The position numbers were made by a program, and so were the translations under genes. Below the pieces are notes generated by a model. The model was not told where the DNA came from. It saw only the letters and a list, made by a program, of their open reading frames with translations, and made no database searches. Positions 35,804 to 44,421 of a DNA stretch of 64,000 bases are shown here, in pieces; position 1 is the stretch's first letter, and the number at the start of each line of letters is the position of its first letter. Origin of the DNA: Micromonospora sp. NBC_01699 (GTDB lineage: Bacteria > Actinomycetota > Actinomycetes > Mycobacteriales > Micromonosporaceae); NCBI RefSeq assembly GCF_036250065.1, contig NZ_CP109199.1, positions 5,952,001-6,016,000 of the forward strand, written 5' to 3'.

Positions 35804-35934
35804 CGCACCCCCACGGGACTCCCGGGTGCTCGCGTACCTCGGGCACCACCCCGGCTGACGACGGCGCCGGGCGATTACTTCGCTGGTCGCAGAATCGCAC
35901 CGGGCGGGTCGGGCGGACGTGCTTTGCTCAGCAG

Positions 35935-36777
35935 ATGAGCCTGGTCGCGGAAACCCACGGAACGGGTCTGCCGGTGCTGTGCCTGCCCGGTTTCAGCCTG
36001 CCCGGCTCGGCGATGGTCGCCGCGCTGGAGCCGGCCGTGGCGGCGACCACCGGGCTGCGCCGGATCTACCCCGACCTGCCGGGAACGGGCCGGTCGCCGG
36101 GTGGCCCGGCGAACTCCGACGGCGTGCTCGACGCGGTCGCCGACCTCGTCGAGCGGGAAATCGGCGCCGCCCGGTTCCTGGTCGTCGGCTGGTCCTACGG
36201 CGGTTACCTCGCCGCCGGGCTGGCCAGACGCCGGCCGGAGCAGGTGGCCGGCCTGCTGCTGGTCTGCCACGGCACCCGGATCCTGCCCGGTAACCGGGAC
36301 CTGCCGGTGGCGCCGGTGGTCAGCGAGGAGGTCGAGTGGCTGGTCGACGTGCCGACGGACCTGCGTGCCCACCTGTCGGTGGCGTTGGGCAACCGGACCA
36401 GGGAGACGGCCGAGCGGGTGGCGACGGTGCTGACCGCGTCCGGGCCGGGCGACGAGGAGTACCTGGGGCGGTTGCGCGACACCGGCTACCAGCTCTCCGA
36501 CGAGGGCTCCACGCTGGCCTTCCTCGGACCGACCAGCCTGATCGCCGGACGCCAGGACTACATCGCCGGGTACGCCGACCAGTTTCGCGCCCTGGCCAGC
36601 TACCCGGCGGCGAGTTACGCCCTGCTCGCCGAGGCCGGGCACTACCTGCCGTTCGAGCAGCCGGAGGCGTTTCGCGGGCTGACCCTGGACTGGCTGGCCC
36701 GGTGCACCGCCGCGGTCGGTGGACCACGGCTGGACCACCCCGCCGGGCAGCCAACGCCGGACTACCCGGCGGGGTAG
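35935..36777 (+). CDS. Alpha/beta hydrolase
   Basis: A 280-residue hydrolase with the nucleophile elbow VVGWSYGGYLAAG (Ser at about residue 86), a probable acid in AGRQDYIAGY, and histidine in EAGHYLPFEQPEAF. The substrate is unknown. The end overlaps by 16 bp a short minus-strand frame that looks like the tail of a lost gene. The inverted repeat element B follows 100 bp downstream. Confidence 0.88.
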   Translation: MSLVAETHGTGLPVLCLPGFSLPGSAMVAALEPAVAATTGLRRIYPDLPGTGRSPGGPANSDGVLDAVADLVEREIGAARFLVVGWSYGGYLAAGLARRRPEQVAGLLLVCHGTRILPGNRDLPVAPVVSEEVEWLVDVPTDLRAHLSVALGNRTRETAERVATVLTASGPGDEEYLGRLRDTGYQLSDEGSTLAFLGPTSLIAGRQDYIAGYADQFRALASYPAASYALLAEAGHYLPFEQPEAFRGLTLDWLARCTAAVGGPRLDHPAGQPTPDYPAG

Positions 36778-36850
36778 TAGCCGGCCATCGCCCGCACGCT
36801 GTCGGCGATCCAGGCAACCAGTTCCGGCCGGGCCAGCAGCAGATCGCCCC
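36762..36850 (-). pseudogene. Possible 3' remnant of a truncated gene
   Basis: Reading leftwards from the inverted repeat at 36878, the frame GDLLLARPELVAWIADSVRA then MAGYYPAG and stop looks like a genuine protein C-terminus, with G/C-ending codons. No start or upstream domain is present, as the inverted repeat interrupts it. It may be the surviving tail of a gene destroyed by insertion or deletion. Its family is unknown. Confidence 0.3.
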
Positions 36851-36877
36851 CTCTCCTCCGCCGCACACCAGACGGCG

Positions 36878-36954
36878 CGACGATCTTGCACTTGTGGTGG
36901 CGAACAAATCCGGATGAGGGTCCTAATCCGGGCGCCACAAGTGCAAGATCGTCG
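36878..36954. repeat. Inverted repeat element B between convergent hydrolase genes
   Basis: Perfect 20-bp arms CGACGATCTTGCACTTGTGG and its complement (36935-36954) enclose a centre that contains a second small hairpin (CCGGAT...ATCCGG). It is A/T-richer than the flanks. It may act as a bidirectional terminator. Confidence 0.93.
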
Positions 36955-37007
36955 ACGATATCGGTGGGCAGGGGTCGGTGGAGGTTGGGGATTGCTGCTG
37001 TAGGCGG

Positions 37008-37844
37008 TTAGCCGTGCGGGGGTTGTCCTGGATGCGGTTCGGGCCCGAGTCGGTCGAGAAACTCGCGCAGCAGCCGGTGCCAGGCTCCGGGACGTTCCAG
37101 GTGTAGGTCGTGACCGGCGTCCGGCAGTTCGACCAGTTCGCTGCCGGGCAGCCGGGCCAGCATCCGCCGGGCCTGGTCCACGCCGACCACTCCCCGGCCG
37201 GCGCGGACCAGCAGGGTGGGGCAACGGATCGCCGACCAGTCGGCCCAGAACGGCCGGGCCGACGACTCGCGCACCGACTCGACCATCAGCTCCGGCACGA
37301 ACCGGGGCCACCAGCCGTCGGCCTCCTCGGCCAGCCCGTCCGCCCAGGCCCGACCCCGGTCACCGCCGCCGAAGAAGCGCACCGCGTCGGCGTACGACGG
37401 GAAGGGCACCGGCCAGCCGGACAACCACTCGCCGATCCTCCTCGGGGTCTCCGGGTCACCGCCCGGCGAGGCGTCCACCACCAGCAGGGCCCGGACCAGC
37501 CGTGGATAACGGGCCGCGGTGAGCATCGCGGTGTGCCCACCGAGGGAGTGCCCGACCAGCACCACCGGGGCCGCCCGCAGCGCGCCGACCACGGCGGCGA
37601 CATCGGCGACGTACGCCGAGCGGGTCAGTTGGATCGGCCGGCGCGCGCTGCGGCCGTGGCCGCGCTGGTCCAGGGCCAGCACCCGGTGGGAGCCGTCGAG
37701 GGCGGCGGCGCTCGCGTCCCACTGCCCCGCGTGGCCGGCCGGGCCGTGCAGGAACAGCACCGCCGGTTCCGGGCCGGCCCGGTCGAGGCAGGCCAGCCGT
37801 ACGCCGTTCCGACTCACCGTGCGCCAGTCACCGACCGCCACCAT
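37008..37844 (-). CDS. Alpha/beta hydrolase
   Basis: A 278-residue hydrolase with oxyanion region LFLHGPAGHAGQWD, LDQRGHGRSARR, nucleophile elbow LVGHSLGGHTAML (Ser near residue 100), and a C-terminal AGHDLHLERP histidine. The start MVAVGDWRTV is used because GAGGGGG lies seven bases upstream. Substrate unknown; it is similar to haloperoxidase or esterase-type enzymes. It is divergent from the DUF4397 gene. Confidence 0.9.
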   Translation of the reverse strand: MVAVGDWRTVSRNGVRLACLDRAGPEPAVLFLHGPAGHAGQWDASAAALDGSHRVLALDQRGHGRSARRPIQLTRSAYVADVAAVVGALRAAPVVLVGHSLGGHTAMLTAARYPRLVRALLVVDASPGGDPETPRRIGEWLSGWPVPFPSYADAVRFFGGGDRGRAWADGLAEEADGWWPRFVPELMVESVRESSARPFWADWSAIRCPTLLVRAGRGVVGVDQARRMLARLPGSELVELPDAGHDLHLERPGAWHRLLREFLDRLGPEPHPGQPPHG

Positions 37845-38035
37845 CGGCACCCCCTCGTGGGTGGGTCCCGGCCCAGCCCACTGCCCCGAATTCTCGGCCG
37901 GCAACGCCCCCACCAGGCAATATCCTTCGGTAACGATTTGATTACTTGCCGTGCTGGACTTGCCTCGAAGTCCGATGAACGGGACTCTTTGGTGCGGAAA
38001 CGCTCAACCGGCGCCCGCCATACCAAGGAGGCAGT

Positions 38036-38944
38036 ATGCGCATTTCCCGACCGCTCGCCCGCCAGCTCCGGCGGACCCTGGCGTTCGGCTCGGTCACCCT
38101 GCTCGGCCTGGGCCTGAGCGCGTTGGCGGCCGCGCCGGCCGGTGCCGCCGGGGTGGGCTACGTCCGGCTCGCGCACCTGTCCCCGGACACCCCGGCCGTC
38201 GACGTCTACCTGGCTGCGGCGACCGGCTCGGCCGAACCCCGGGTCTTCCCCGCGGTCGGGTACGGGGTGGTCTCGGGCTACCTGTCACTGCCGGTCGGCC
38301 GGTACGCGGTCGCGATGCGGCAGGCGGGCGCCCCGGCGAGCAGCAAACCGGTGCTGACCGCCGAGGTGGCGGTGACCGCCGGGGACGCGTACACGGTGGC
38401 CGGGGTGGGTCGCTACGCCGACCTGGGGCTGCGGGTGCTCGACGACGACATCAGCGCACCGGCCGCCGGACGGGCGAAGGTACGCGTCGTACAGGCGTCC
38501 GTCCGGGCACCCGTGATCGACGTCGCCGCCGCCGACGGGCCCACCATCGCCGACGCCGTCCCGTTCGCCACCACCACGCCCTACTCGCAGGTCGAACCGG
38601 GCTCCTGGAAGCTGCGGCTGAACAGCACCGGCGGCACCCCGACCACGGCCGACGTACGGCTCGCCGCCGGGACGGTCTACTCACTGCTGGTGCTCGACGC
38701 CGAGCAGGGCGGGCTCACCACCGAGTTGCGGATCGACGCCAGGGGCGGCGAGGTGGTGCCGGCCGGTGGCGTGGACACCGGCGCCGGCGGCGCCCGGAAC
38801 GCGGTCGGCACCCGGGCGTCGGACGAGCCGGCCGGTCGGGACTACCCGCTGGTCGCCGCCGCAGTCGCGGCCGGCACGCTGCTCGCGGTGCTCACCGCGG
38901 CCGTGGTGCTGCTGGTCCGACGCCGCGCGCGGCGCACCTGGTGA
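38036..38944 (+). CDS. Secreted DUF4397 protein with C-terminal membrane anchor
   Basis: A 302-residue surface protein. A signal peptide (MRISRPLARQLRRTLAFGS... ALAAAPAGA) precedes two DUF4397 domains: VRLAHLSPDTPAVDVYL in the first and VRVVQASVRAPVIDVAAADG in the second. A membrane helix (LVAAAVAAGTLLAVLTAAVVLLV) and RRRARR tail end it. There is no LPXTG-type motif. The gene ends in TGA overlapping the GTG of the sortase gene. Function is unknown, but DUF4397-sortase pairs recur in actinobacteria. GGAGG is four bases before the ATG. Confidence 0.9.
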   Translation: MRISRPLARQLRRTLAFGSVTLLGLGLSALAAAPAGAAGVGYVRLAHLSPDTPAVDVYLAAATGSAEPRVFPAVGYGVVSGYLSLPVGRYAVAMRQAGAPASSKPVLTAEVAVTAGDAYTVAGVGRYADLGLRVLDDDISAPAAGRAKVRVVQASVRAPVIDVAAADGPTIADAVPFATTTPYSQVEPGSWKLRLNSTGGTPTTADVRLAAGTVYSLLVLDAEQGGLTTELRIDARGGEVVPAGGVDTGAGGARNAVGTRASDEPAGRDYPLVAAAVAAGTLLAVLTAAVVLLVRRRARRTW

Positions 38945-39642
38945 ACGGCGCACCGCCCACCCGTGCCGCCGAGATCAGGCGGCACCGGGGGCGGTGGCCC
39001 GGACCGGCGGGCAAGCCTCCGCGGTGGGTCCTCCCGGTCCTGCTCGGCGTCGGTGTCCTGGTGTTCGCGCTGGTCACCGGCACCGGGCTGGGTCGGGCCG
39101 GCACCGGACCCGCGACCACGGCCGGGGTGTGGCGCGCGGGCTGCGGCACCGGCTGCCCGTCGACCGGCGCGCGGCCGCCGCAACCGGACCCGGCCGCACC
39201 CACCGGGCCACCCGACCGGGTACGGATACCGCGCATCGGCGTCGACTCGTCCCTGGCCGTGCTCGGCCTGGACCGGTCCGGGCAACTCGCCGCGCCGGCC
39301 GACTACGCCCGGGCCGGCTGGTTCGGCGCCGGTACGGCACCGGGCGACACCGGCCCGGCGGTGATCGCCGGGCACGTCGACTCGACCACCGGCCCCGCCG
39401 TCTTCTACCGCCTGCACGAACTGCGCACGGGCGACCGGGTCGAGGTGCGGCGCGGAGGGCGGTGGATCGGATTCGTGGTGGTGGCCAGCAGCCGACACGA
39501 CAAGGACGAGTTCCCCACCGCCGAGGTGTACGGCCCGACCCCCGGCCCGGAGTTGCGCCTGGTCACCTGCACCGGCCCGTTCGACGACCGCACCCGGCAC
39601 TACCGCGACAACCTGGTCGTGTACGCGATCGCCGATCGGTAG
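38941..39642 (+). CDS. Class F sortase
   Basis: A 233-residue membrane-anchored transpeptidase-type enzyme. One N-terminal helix (about 29-48) is followed by a Pro-rich linker and the sortase beta-barrel. The catalytic triad is visible: His145 in IAGHVDS, Cys210 in LVTCTG, and Arg222 in the RTRHYRDN stretch. Class F sortases are characteristic of actinobacteria and attach or process surface proteins; here the coupled DUF4397 protein is the obvious partner, although it has no recognisable sorting signal. It starts at GTG overlapping the upstream stop. Confidence 0.93.
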   Translation: MNGAPPTRAAEIRRHRGRWPGPAGKPPRWVLPVLLGVGVLVFALVTGTGLGRAGTGPATTAGVWRAGCGTGCPSTGARPPQPDPAAPTGPPDRVRIPRIGVDSSLAVLGLDRSGQLAAPADYARAGWFGAGTAPGDTGPAVIAGHVDSTTGPAVFYRLHELRTGDRVEVRRGGRWIGFVVVASSRHDKDEFPTAEVYGPTPGPELRLVTCTGPFDDRTRHYRDNLVVYAIADR

Positions 39643-39684
39643 GTACCGGGTTCCCGCCGGCCCGGACGGGTCAGATCGGACGAG

Positions 39685-40035
39685 TCAGAGCCGCCGGCGG
39701 CCGGCGAACCCGCAGTCGGCCCGGTGGTACCAGCGGATGTCGTCGTCGCCCTCCAGCCAGCACCAGAGCACCGGCCGGCCCTTGCGCTCTCCGGCGAAGT
39801 CGAGCAGCACCGGGGCGAAGCCCTTGACCTGGATCTCGTGCTCGTTGAGCTCCTCCAGGATGCCGTGCAGCCGCGCCTCCAGCGCCTTGAGCTCCGGCAT
39901 GCCACCGAGCGGACTCAGCCCGCCGCCGGTCAGATCGGCCCGCAGCTCGGCCAGGTCGGCGCGCAGGGTGATCAGCTCGTCGATCCGGGGGCGCAGGGTG
40001 GCGATCAGGTAACTGGCCTGGGCGAGGGTGAACAC
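39685..40035 (-). CDS. DUF2203 family protein
   Basis: A 116-residue cytoplasmic protein beginning FTLAQASYLIATLRPRIDEL with a long helical first half and the conserved ending LLDFAGERKGRPVLWCWLEGDDDIRWYH, typical of DUF2203. Function is unknown; members are often near proline or glycolysis genes. The GTG start is 51 bp after the proC stop in the same direction. Confidence 0.85.
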   Translation of the reverse strand: MFTLAQASYLIATLRPRIDELITLRADLAELRADLTGGGLSPLGGMPELKALEARLHGILEELNEHEIQVKGFAPVLLDFAGERKGRPVLWCWLEGDDDIRWYHRADCGFAGRRRL

Positions 40036-40086
40036 ACCGGACAGTATGGGCCACCGATCGCCATACCGGGTCGACCCCGGACCCGG

Positions 40087-40905
40087 CTAGTCGCTCTGGG
40101 CGGCGATCTCCCGGGCCCGGTCGCGGGCCGCTTCGAGCGCGGCGAGCAGCGCGGCGCGTACGCCGTGCTTCTCCAGCTCCCGGATCGCCGAAATGGTGGT
40201 GCCGGCCGGCGAGGTGACCGCCTCCCGCAGTTTCACCGGATGTTCACCAGAGTCGCGGAGCATGGTGGCCGAGCCGATGGCGGTCTGCACGATCAGGTCG
40301 TGGGCGACCTGGCGCGGCAGCCCGAGCAGGATGCCTGCGTCGATCATCGCCTCGACCAGCAGGTAGAAGTAGGCCGGGCCGGAACCGGAGAGCGCGGTGA
40401 CGGCGTCCTGCTGCGACTCGGGCACCCGGATGGTCGCGCCCAGCGGGGTGAACATCTCCTCGGCCAGGGCCAGGTGCGCCCCGGTCGCGTACGGGCCGGC
40501 GGAGATCGCCGTCATCGCCTGGTCGACCAGGGCCGGGGTGTTCGTCATGACCCGGACCACCGGGGTGCCCTCCGGCAGCCGCCGGCCGAAGAAGCCGGTC
40601 GGCAGGCCCGCACAGAGTGAGATCACCAGCTTGTCGGCCGGTACCTTGGCGCCGATCTCGTCCAGCAGCGCGCCCGCGTCCTGCGGCTTCACCGAGATGG
40701 CGAGCACGTCCGCCTCGGCCACCGCGGACAGGTTGTCCACCACCCGGACGCCGTACCGGGTGGCCAGTTCCTCGGCGCGGGCCTGCCGCCGGGTGGTGGC
40801 CAGCAGCCGGCCCGCCGGCCAGCCGGCCCGCAGCAACCCGGAGAGCATCAGCTCGCCGATCTTCCCGGTGCCGATCACGGCCACCGTGTGCGCTCCCGGT
40901 GCCAT
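40087..40905 (-). CDS. proC: Pyrroline-5-carboxylate reductase
   Basis: A 272-residue enzyme for the last step of proline synthesis. It has the NAD(P)-binding motif VAVIGTGKIGELMLSGLLRAG, the VRVMTNTPALV segment and the C-terminal signature TALSGSGPAYFYLLVEAMIDAG plus VTSPAGTTISAIRELE. MAPGAHTVAVIG is taken as the start because GGGGGA sits just upstream; an ATG four codons earlier is an alternative. Confidence 0.94.
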   Translation of the reverse strand: MAPGAHTVAVIGTGKIGELMLSGLLRAGWPAGRLLATTRRQARAEELATRYGVRVVDNLSAVAEADVLAISVKPQDAGALLDEIGAKVPADKLVISLCAGLPTGFFGRRLPEGTPVVRVMTNTPALVDQAMTAISAGPYATGAHLALAEEMFTPLGATIRVPESQQDAVTALSGSGPAYFYLLVEAMIDAGILLGLPRQVAHDLIVQTAIGSATMLRDSGEHPVKLREAVTSPAGTTISAIRELEKHGVRAALLAALEAARDRAREIAAQSD

Positions 40906-41041
40906 CCGATCCCCCATCCTCGCCCCGTGCCGGTTCCGATCCCGCGCCGGCACGCGGTCGCGCCGGTCGCACCGAACCGGGGTGGACCCCGCCGGCTCGC
41001 ACCGGCTGACGGAGTCCACCCCGGCCGGGTGGTACGGCCGA

Positions 41042-42070
41042 TCAGCTACCGAAGAAGACCTCGGCCTCTTCGTAACGCTCGATCGGTACGGTCTTCAGCT
41101 CGCGGGTCGCCTCGGCCAGCGGCACCCGAACGATGTCGGTGCCCTGCATGGCGACCATCTTGCCCCAGTCACCGTCGTTCACGGCGTCGATCGCGTGCAG
41201 GCCGAGCCGGGTGGCGAGCACCCGGTCGAACGCGGTCGGCGTACCGCCGCGCTGGATGTGCCCGAGCACGACCGTACGGGCCTCCTTGCCGGTCTTGGCC
41301 TCGATCTCGCCGGCCAGCCACTGGCCGATGCCGCCGAGCCGGACGTGACCGAAGGAGTCCAGCTCCTGGTTGTGCAGAACCATCTGCCCGTCCAGCGGCT
41401 GGGCGCCCTCGGCGACCACCACGATCGGGGCGTACTGCTTCTGGAACCGCTTCTCGACGTAGGTGGCCACCTGCTCCACGTCGAACTGCCGCTCCGGCAG
41501 CAGGATCACGTTGGCGCCACCGGCCAGGCCGGCGTGCAGCGCGATCCAGCCGGCGTGCCGGCCCATGACCTCGACCACCAGGGTGCGGTGGTGGCTCTCG
41601 GCCGTGGTGTGCAGCCGGTCGATCGCCTCCATCGCGATGTTGACCGCGGTGTCGAAGCCGAACGTGTAGTCGGTCGCGTTGAGGTCGTTGTCGATCGTCT
41701 TCGGTACGCCGACCACGTGGACGCCGAGCTCGGTCAGCCTGGTCGCGACGCCGAGGGTGTCCTCGCCGCCGATCGCGACCAGCGCGTCCACGCCCTGCTC
41801 GGCGAGATTGTCCTTGATCCGTTCGACCCCGTTTTCGATCTTGAACGGGTTGGTCCGGGACGAGCCGAGGATGGTCCCGCCGCGGGGCAGGATCCCCCGC
41901 ACCTCGTCGATGCCGAGCGGCTTGGTCAGCCCCTCCAGCGGACCGCGCCAGCCGTCGCGGAAGCCCACGAACTCGTGACCGTAGGTAGCGACACCCTTAC
42001 GCACGACCGCTCGGATCACCGCGTTCAGACCCGGGCAGTCACCGCCGCCGGTGAGCACGCCGATACGCAT
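41042..42070 (-). CDS. pfp: 6-phosphofructokinase with pyrophosphate-type active site
   Basis: A 342-residue phosphofructokinase. The glycine loop is GVLTGGGDCPGLNAVIR, and the catalytic motif is PKTIDNDL. In standard numbering the residues that decide the phosphoryl donor are Asp104 (GGEDT) and Lys124 (VPKTIDND): Asp/Lys is the PPi-type signature, while ATP enzymes have Gly104. A PPi-dependent, reversible enzyme, as described in Amycolatopsis methanolica, is therefore predicted. The start MRIGVLTGGGD follows GGAGG. Confidence 0.85.
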   Translation of the reverse strand: MRIGVLTGGGDCPGLNAVIRAVVRKGVATYGHEFVGFRDGWRGPLEGLTKPLGIDEVRGILPRGGTILGSSRTNPFKIENGVERIKDNLAEQGVDALVAIGGEDTLGVATRLTELGVHVVGVPKTIDNDLNATDYTFGFDTAVNIAMEAIDRLHTTAESHHRTLVVEVMGRHAGWIALHAGLAGGANVILLPERQFDVEQVATYVEKRFQKQYAPIVVVAEGAQPLDGQMVLHNQELDSFGHVRLGGIGQWLAGEIEAKTGKEARTVVLGHIQRGGTPTAFDRVLATRLGLHAIDAVNDGDWGKMVAMQGTDIVRVPLAEATRELKTVPIERYEEAEVFFGS

Positions 42071-42262
42071 GATCTGCTCATCCTCCAGGAGCTTCAGGTA
42101 AGCCCAATTCAGCCCCAGGAGCGAAGTCACGTCAGACCATCGGCGTCGTTGCCGGCCCGGGGCGGGCCGTCAATGCGCACTGTAGTCGTCGCGCCGGAGG
42201 CAAGCCAGCACGCCTCACGGCACCGCCGGCCCGGAACCGGGCCCGGCCGGCACGAGCCGGGC

Positions 42263-42757
42263 TCAGCCGCCCATGGCCCGCCACCGGGCCAGGTTGTGCC
42301 GGGCGTCGACCAGCGCGTCGTGCCGTTCCGCCGCCGCGTCCGGCAGCGGCGGGCGCCCCTGGTCGTCCCAGCGCTGGCGCAGGTCCTTGGTGAACCGGGG
42401 GATCTCCCGGGGCAGTGCCGGCATCGCCCCCCAGAGCTGCGCGAGCGCCACGTGGTCGTACGCCGCGTACCAGGCCCACAGCTCCAGCTTCTCGTCCGGC
42501 CGGCCGCGTACGGGCTCGGTCAGGAAGTCGTAGAGCTCGTCCCGGATCCGCTCGCGGGAACGCCAGACCCGGTCACCGGGCGACGGCAGCTTGTCCAGCA
42601 CGTTGCGCCGGACCCAGGGCACGGCTCGGGAGTCGTCGAACTGCGTGGAGACGGCGTAGAACTCGCGGCCGTACTCGTCGACGACGCCGATCGACACGAG
42701 GTCGACGATCCGGCCGTCCTCGATGAATTCGCAGTCGTAGAAATAGCGGTAAACCAT
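42263..42757 (-). CDS. 3'-5' exoribonuclease, Rv2179c-like
   Basis: A 164-residue DEDD-type exoribonuclease. It begins MVYRYFYDCEFIEDGRIVDLVSIG with the first Asp-Glu pair (DCEFIEDG), continues WAWYAAYDHVALAQLWG, and ends with HDALVDARHNLARW, which contains the last catalytic His and Asp. In M. tuberculosis Rv2179c trims RNA 3' ends. The ATG at 42757 is used; another lies three codons upstream. It lies in the block syntenic with Rv2172c-Rv2187. Confidence 0.9.
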   Translation of the reverse strand: MVYRYFYDCEFIEDGRIVDLVSIGVVDEYGREFYAVSTQFDDSRAVPWVRRNVLDKLPSPGDRVWRSRERIRDELYDFLTEPVRGRPDEKLELWAWYAAYDHVALAQLWGAMPALPREIPRFTKDLRQRWDDQGRPPLPDAAAERHDALVDARHNLARWRAMGG

Positions 42758-43118
42758 CCCCGCCATCCTTGCCCACCCGCTCCGGGGTGCCGGCGCCGGG
42801 GGCGTACCCCCCACCCCGGTCGCCCACGCGACCGGTCGGACGGCGGCGCGGTAGGCTCGCCGTCCGACCGGTCGCGGCGCCCCGCGACCCCAACCCGCCA
42901 CGCCCCCGTACAGCCCCCACCCAGCGGCGGATCTGAGCACAAGAATGCCGTTCGCCAGGACGCAGGACTGTCACAGAAGCGATTCGAGGGGTGTACAGCA
43001 CGCGACAGGACCGTCATGATCTGATGTGTACCGCTACCGGACAGGTCATCCGGTGTCAGATCATGTTGCTCTCGGGGGCGAGAGCCTCGACCGAAAGCAG
43101 ACTGTGAGGGGTTGAGCC
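42758..43118. other. Divergent promoter region
   Basis: These 361 bases separate the exoribonuclease gene from the CRP/FNR gene. No gene is seen. The right part carries an inverted repeat (43015-43065) that may control the regulator gene. Confidence 0.6.
43015..43065. promoter_or_regulatory. Inverted repeat upstream of the CRP/FNR gene
   Basis: CATGATCTGA and TCAGATCATG are perfect 10-bp arms, 31 bp apart; a second pair, CCGGA and TCCGG, lies between them. It ends 54 bp before the regulator start. It could be a leader hairpin, or a site bound by the regulator or another dimer. Confidence 0.55.
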
Positions 43119-43811
43119 TTGGAGGTTCGCCTTCCGGAGCCGGGTGACGCGCTCACGGGTGTACAGATGTTCGCCGGCCTGGAACCGGAGGTACGGCAGC
43201 GGGTGATCGCTGCCGCGGTGCCGCGTACCTATCGCAAGGGCCAACTGCTGTTCGTCGAGAACGACCCCGGCGAGTCACTCATCGTGCTGCGTCGCGGCGC
43301 GGTGGTCGTCTTCCGTACGGCACCGACCGGCGAGCGCGCCGTGCTGTCGGTGATCCGGCCGCCCGACGTACTCGGCGAGGTGTCCCTGCTGGACGCCTCC
43401 ACCCGCTCGCTGTCGGCCGAGGCGATCGAGGACTGCACGGCGCTCGCCCTGTCCCGCGGCGCCTTCATGGAGCTGGTCCACTCCAACCCGCGCATCCTCG
43501 ACGCGGTGATGCGCTCGCTGGGCGGCCTGATCCGCCGGCTCACCGAGCAGAACGCCGACCACGTCTTCCTCGACCTGCCCGGCCGGGTGGCCAAGACCCT
43601 GGTCCGGCTGGCCGGCGAGAGCCAGGCGCCGATGATCACGATCGAGCTGAACCAGAGTCAGCTCGCGGAAATGGCCGGCGGCTCGCGGCAGAGCGTGAAC
43701 CAGGCGATCGGCTCCTTCGCCAGCCGGGGATGGCTGCGTACCGAGGGACGCCGGATAGTGGTGACCGATGTGGGGGCGTTGCGCCGCCGGGCGGGCATGT
43801 CCGACCGCTGA
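43119..43811 (+). CDS. CRP/FNR family transcriptional regulator
   Basis: A 230-residue regulator: N-terminal cyclic-nucleotide-binding beta-roll (KGQLLFVENDPGESLIVLRRGAVVVF... VLGEVSLLD) and C-terminal winged helix with LNQSQLAEMAGGSRQSVNQAIGSFASRGWL. The cAMP contact region (LGEVSLLDASTRSLSAEA) departs from the canonical GE-x6-R-(S/T)-A only slightly, so cAMP or a related ligand is possible. The proposed start is TTG, nine bases after GAGGGGT. It is a single gene, and the adenylyl cyclase-domain protein gene lies 600 bp downstream. Confidence 0.9.
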   Translation: MEVRLPEPGDALTGVQMFAGLEPEVRQRVIAAAVPRTYRKGQLLFVENDPGESLIVLRRGAVVVFRTAPTGERAVLSVIRPPDVLGEVSLLDASTRSLSAEAIEDCTALALSRGAFMELVHSNPRILDAVMRSLGGLIRRLTEQNADHVFLDLPGRVAKTLVRLAGESQAPMITIELNQSQLAEMAGGSRQSVNQAIGSFASRGWLRTEGRRIVVTDVGALRRRAGMSDR

Positions 43812-43917
43812 TCGGCGTACGTTTTCCAACCGAACGAACCGTGGGGTCCCGCCGGTCGCTCTCGGCGACCCTGCGGAACCCCACGCTTTCGTGCCGTAAG
43901 ACGCGGCAGCCCGAGGA

Positions 43918-44112
43918 TCAGGGCTTGGTGCTGGTCGGGCCGACCCAGTCGGTGCCGACGCCACCGCCGCCGGCGCCACCGCCAGCCTCGCCCACGATCC
44001 CCTCGGCCTGAAGGCGGGCCAGGGTCGCAGCGTCCACATCGACCATCTCGCCCGCGGGGTGGTTGACGCCCGCTTCGTCGGTCCACCCCTGCACCAGCTG
44101 GACGTACACCAT
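43918..44112 (-). CDS. Small conserved-looking hypothetical protein
   Basis: A 64-residue protein (MVYVQLVQGWTDEAGVNHPA...) with a helical ATLARLQAEGIV segment and a glycine-rich end. AGGGAG lies eight bases before the ATG. It resembles small head-tail or ATP-synthase-neighbour proteins only in general character, and I do not assign a family. It lies between two plus-strand genes, on the opposite strand. Confidence 0.6.
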   Translation of the reverse strand: MVYVQLVQGWTDEAGVNHPAGEMVDVDAATLARLQAEGIVGEAGGGAGGGGVGTDWVGPTSTKP

Positions 44113-44421
44113 CGACGTATCTCCCTAACATCGCTCGATCACTTGGCTGCCCGACTGTAGCCGGCGGTCGCTTGCGTCAGCCGGCCGAACGAGTGTCTGC
44201 TAGCCAACAGCCCGGTTCCCGACACTGGCACGGACCGGCGATACTCGGCGTTGGCGACCAACACGGCCAGCACCCCGCAACACGGCCGGCAAGCCGCAAC
44301 CCGGCCAGCACACCGCAAGCCGGGCAGCGGCACCCCGGTTCGCCACCGTGCCGCGGCCGGCGCTCCGTCTGGCGGTGGCAGAGCCCGACCCCACCCGACC
44401 CGACTGCGGTAGGAGGACGCA
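44113..44421. other. Gene-free region upstream of the cyclase gene
   Basis: These 309 bases hold no gene. A 19-bp tandem repeat occupies 44260-44335, and an AGGAGG ribosome-binding site lies at 44411-44416 before the unusual start. Confidence 0.6.
44260..44335 (+). repeat. 19-bp imperfect tandem repeat
   Basis: Four units begin at 44260, 44279, 44298 and 44317 (for example AACACGGCCAGCACCCCGC). They differ at two to six positions each. The unit length is not a multiple of three, and the repeat lies about 90 bp before the cyclase gene, in its probable promoter or leader. Confidence 0.85.
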
